Shown piece after piece: positions 31,137 through 32,106 of a stretch of 32,106 nt of DNA. The stretch covers positions 1-32,106 of the forward strand of contig DAHVAF010000273.1 of assembly GCA_027314765.1 (NCBI GenBank). The letters are read 5' to 3'. The position numbers were made by a program, and so were the translations under genes. Under the pieces are notes generated by a model. That model searched no databases. It had not been told where the DNA came from and worked only from the letters and a program-made list of their open reading frames with translations. The stretch comes from Clostridia bacterium. GTDB taxonomy: Bacteria > Bacillota > Sulfobacillia > RBS10-35 > JAJYVM01. Position 1 is the stretch's first letter. The number at the start of each line of letters is the position of its first letter.

Positions 31137-32106
31137 TTATCTGGCTGTGGCAAGGGCGGCGGCGGTCCTGATGGCGGCCACCATGCTGCTTGCGTCCGCG
31201 ATGCCCTGGCCGGCGATATCGTAGGCCGTGCCGTGGTCGACGGACGCGCGCACGATGGGCAGGTCGAGGGTGACGTTGACGCCGTCGGCGAACCCGAGCA
31301 GCTTGCACGGGATGTGGCCCTGGTCGTGGTACATCGCGACCACCCCGTCGAAATCGCCACGGGCGGCCCGCCAGAACACGGTGTCCGGGGGCAGGGGGCC
31401 AGCGCAGTCCAGTCCGTCCCCACGGGCGGCGGCGACCGCTGGGGCGATCTCGCGCTCGTCCTCAGCCCCAAAGAGGCCCTGCTCGCCGGCGTGGGGGTTG
31501 AGGCCGGCCACGGCCAGCCGCGGCGCCGCGAACCCCAGGCGCAGCAGCCCGGCGTGCAGCAGGTGAATCACGGCGAGGACCCGGCGCCTGCGCACGCGCT
31601 CGATGGCTTCCCGCAGGGCGACGTGTGTGCTCACGTGCGCGACGCGCAGACGCCCGCCCAGCAGCAGCATGGCGACCTCGGCCGCGCCGGTGCGCTCGGC
31701 GAAGCGCTCGGTGTGCCCGACGAAGGGGATGCCCGCACCCACGATGGCGGCCTTATTGACTGGGGCTGTGGCGACGCCGTCGATGGCGCCCGCCAGCGCG
31801 AGGTCGATGGCGGCATCGATGGCTTCGACCGCGGCCTTGCCCGCCTCGGGGTCCGGGCGCCCCCACGGCAGGCCCTCCGGCACCCTGCCGCGGGGCAGGA
31901 CCGGCACCGCGTGCGCCGGCAGGCGCCGGGCCTCCTGCGGTGCCCGCACCTCGACCAGCTGACGCGAAGGCGCAGCCACGGCGCAGCGCGCCGGGTCGCC
32001 GATGAGCAGCGGCACGCAGGCCGCGCGGACATCCACGCTGCCCGCGGCGGCCGCGGCCACCTCCGGACCGATGCCGGCCGGGTCGCCCACGGTGATGCCG
32101 ATGAGC
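31137..32106 (-). CDS. pdxA: 4-hydroxythreonine-4-phosphate dehydrogenase PdxA (5' end outside the window)
   Basis: About 322 residues are visible, ending at TAA 31139-31137. The frame enters from the right edge as LIGITVGDPAGIGPE, which is the family opening with V for the usual M of TMGDPAGIGPE; only a few N-terminal residues are missing. Metal-binding His lie in HVSTHVALREAI, GLNPHAGEQGLFG and AMYHDQGHIPCK; TAPVNKAAI and GHTERFAE are substrate-site motifs. PdxA oxidises 4-phosphohydroxy-L-threonine with NAD in DXP-dependent vitamin B6 synthesis. Many bacteria also have PdxA paralogues acting in C4 sugar-acid (threonate-type) breakdown, so without neighbours the pathway is not certain. A 19-residue Arg/Leu-rich stretch replaces the usual segment after HVALREAI. 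Confidence 0.9.
   Translation of the reverse strand, partial: LIGITVGDPAGIGPEVAAAAAGSVDVRAACVPLLIGDPARCAVAAPSRQLVEVRAPQEARRLPAHAVPVLPRGRVPEGLPWGRPDPEAGKAAVEAIDAAIDLALAGAIDGVATAPVNKAAIVGAGIPFVGHTERFAERTGAAEVAMLLLGGRLRVAHVSTHVALREAIERVRRRRVLAVIHLLHAGLLRLGFAAPRLAVAGLNPHAGEQGLFGAEDEREIAPAVAAARGDGLDCAGPLPPDTVFWRAARGDFDGVVAMYHDQGHIPCKLLGFADGVNVTLDLPIVRASVDHGTAYDIAGQGIADASSMVAAIRTAAALATAR

Overview
The window is very GC-rich throughout and comes from a spore-forming bacterium. It carries a gerA-gerB-gerC germination receptor operon, a yhbH-spoVR-prkA sporulation operon, an SLH (S-layer) protein remnant, 3D-domain cell-wall proteins, a cyclic-di-AMP riboswitch and a DarA/YaaQ-type cyclic-di-AMP receptor. 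Spore genes plus very high GC point to one of the deep, high-GC Bacillota lineages (Symbiobacterium, Thermaerobacter, Limnochorda or Sulfobacillus-like). The genus cannot be fixed from the sequence alone.

Left part (1-6.6 kb): the tail of an unknown gene, an intact PII-like c-di-AMP receptor gene, a secreted 1066-residue protein built of 22 Cys-containing ephrin-receptor-like (GCC2/GCC3) repeats, and on its far side a decayed second copy of the PII-like gene. A RibD/DHFR-like reductase and an IPT/TIG-SLH surface protein gene follow; the latter has lost its 5' end and carries an in-frame amber codon. Middle-left (6.6-19.3 kb, all on the minus strand): a toxin-antitoxin-like pair whose PIN toxin is fused to a 250-residue unknown domain; yhbH-spoVR-prkA and gerA-gerB-gerC, each with 4-nt start/stop overlaps; and a secreted double-3D-domain protein behind a c-di-AMP riboswitch. 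About 720 bp upstream of yhbH contains strong, mutually exclusive inverted repeats.

Middle-right (19.5-29.2 kb, all on the plus strand): a lipid/electron-transfer block. A membrane FeS oxidoreductase of the ETF:quinone oxidoreductase type is followed by etfB and etfA. After a lone DinB-like gene comes acyl-CoA ligase - SDR - R2-like ligand-binding oxidase (R2lox) - zinc alcohol dehydrogenase, then a NIPSNAP protein. R2lox is known to bind a long-chain fatty acid, so its place beside an acyl-CoA ligase and two dehydrogenases is suggestive.

Right end (29.2-32.1 kb): about 890 bp without a gene, holding a mosaic array of three repeat modules; a second secreted 3D-domain protein; a locally AT-rich intergenic stretch; and pdxA running off the window. 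Many gene ends carry perfect GC-rich hairpins without a T-tract. No rRNA, tRNA, CRISPR array or transposase was recognised. The most unusual items are the structured yhbH leader, the PIN fusion, the R2lox operon, the mosaic repeat array, the large Cys-repeat protein and its flanking pair of PII-like genes.
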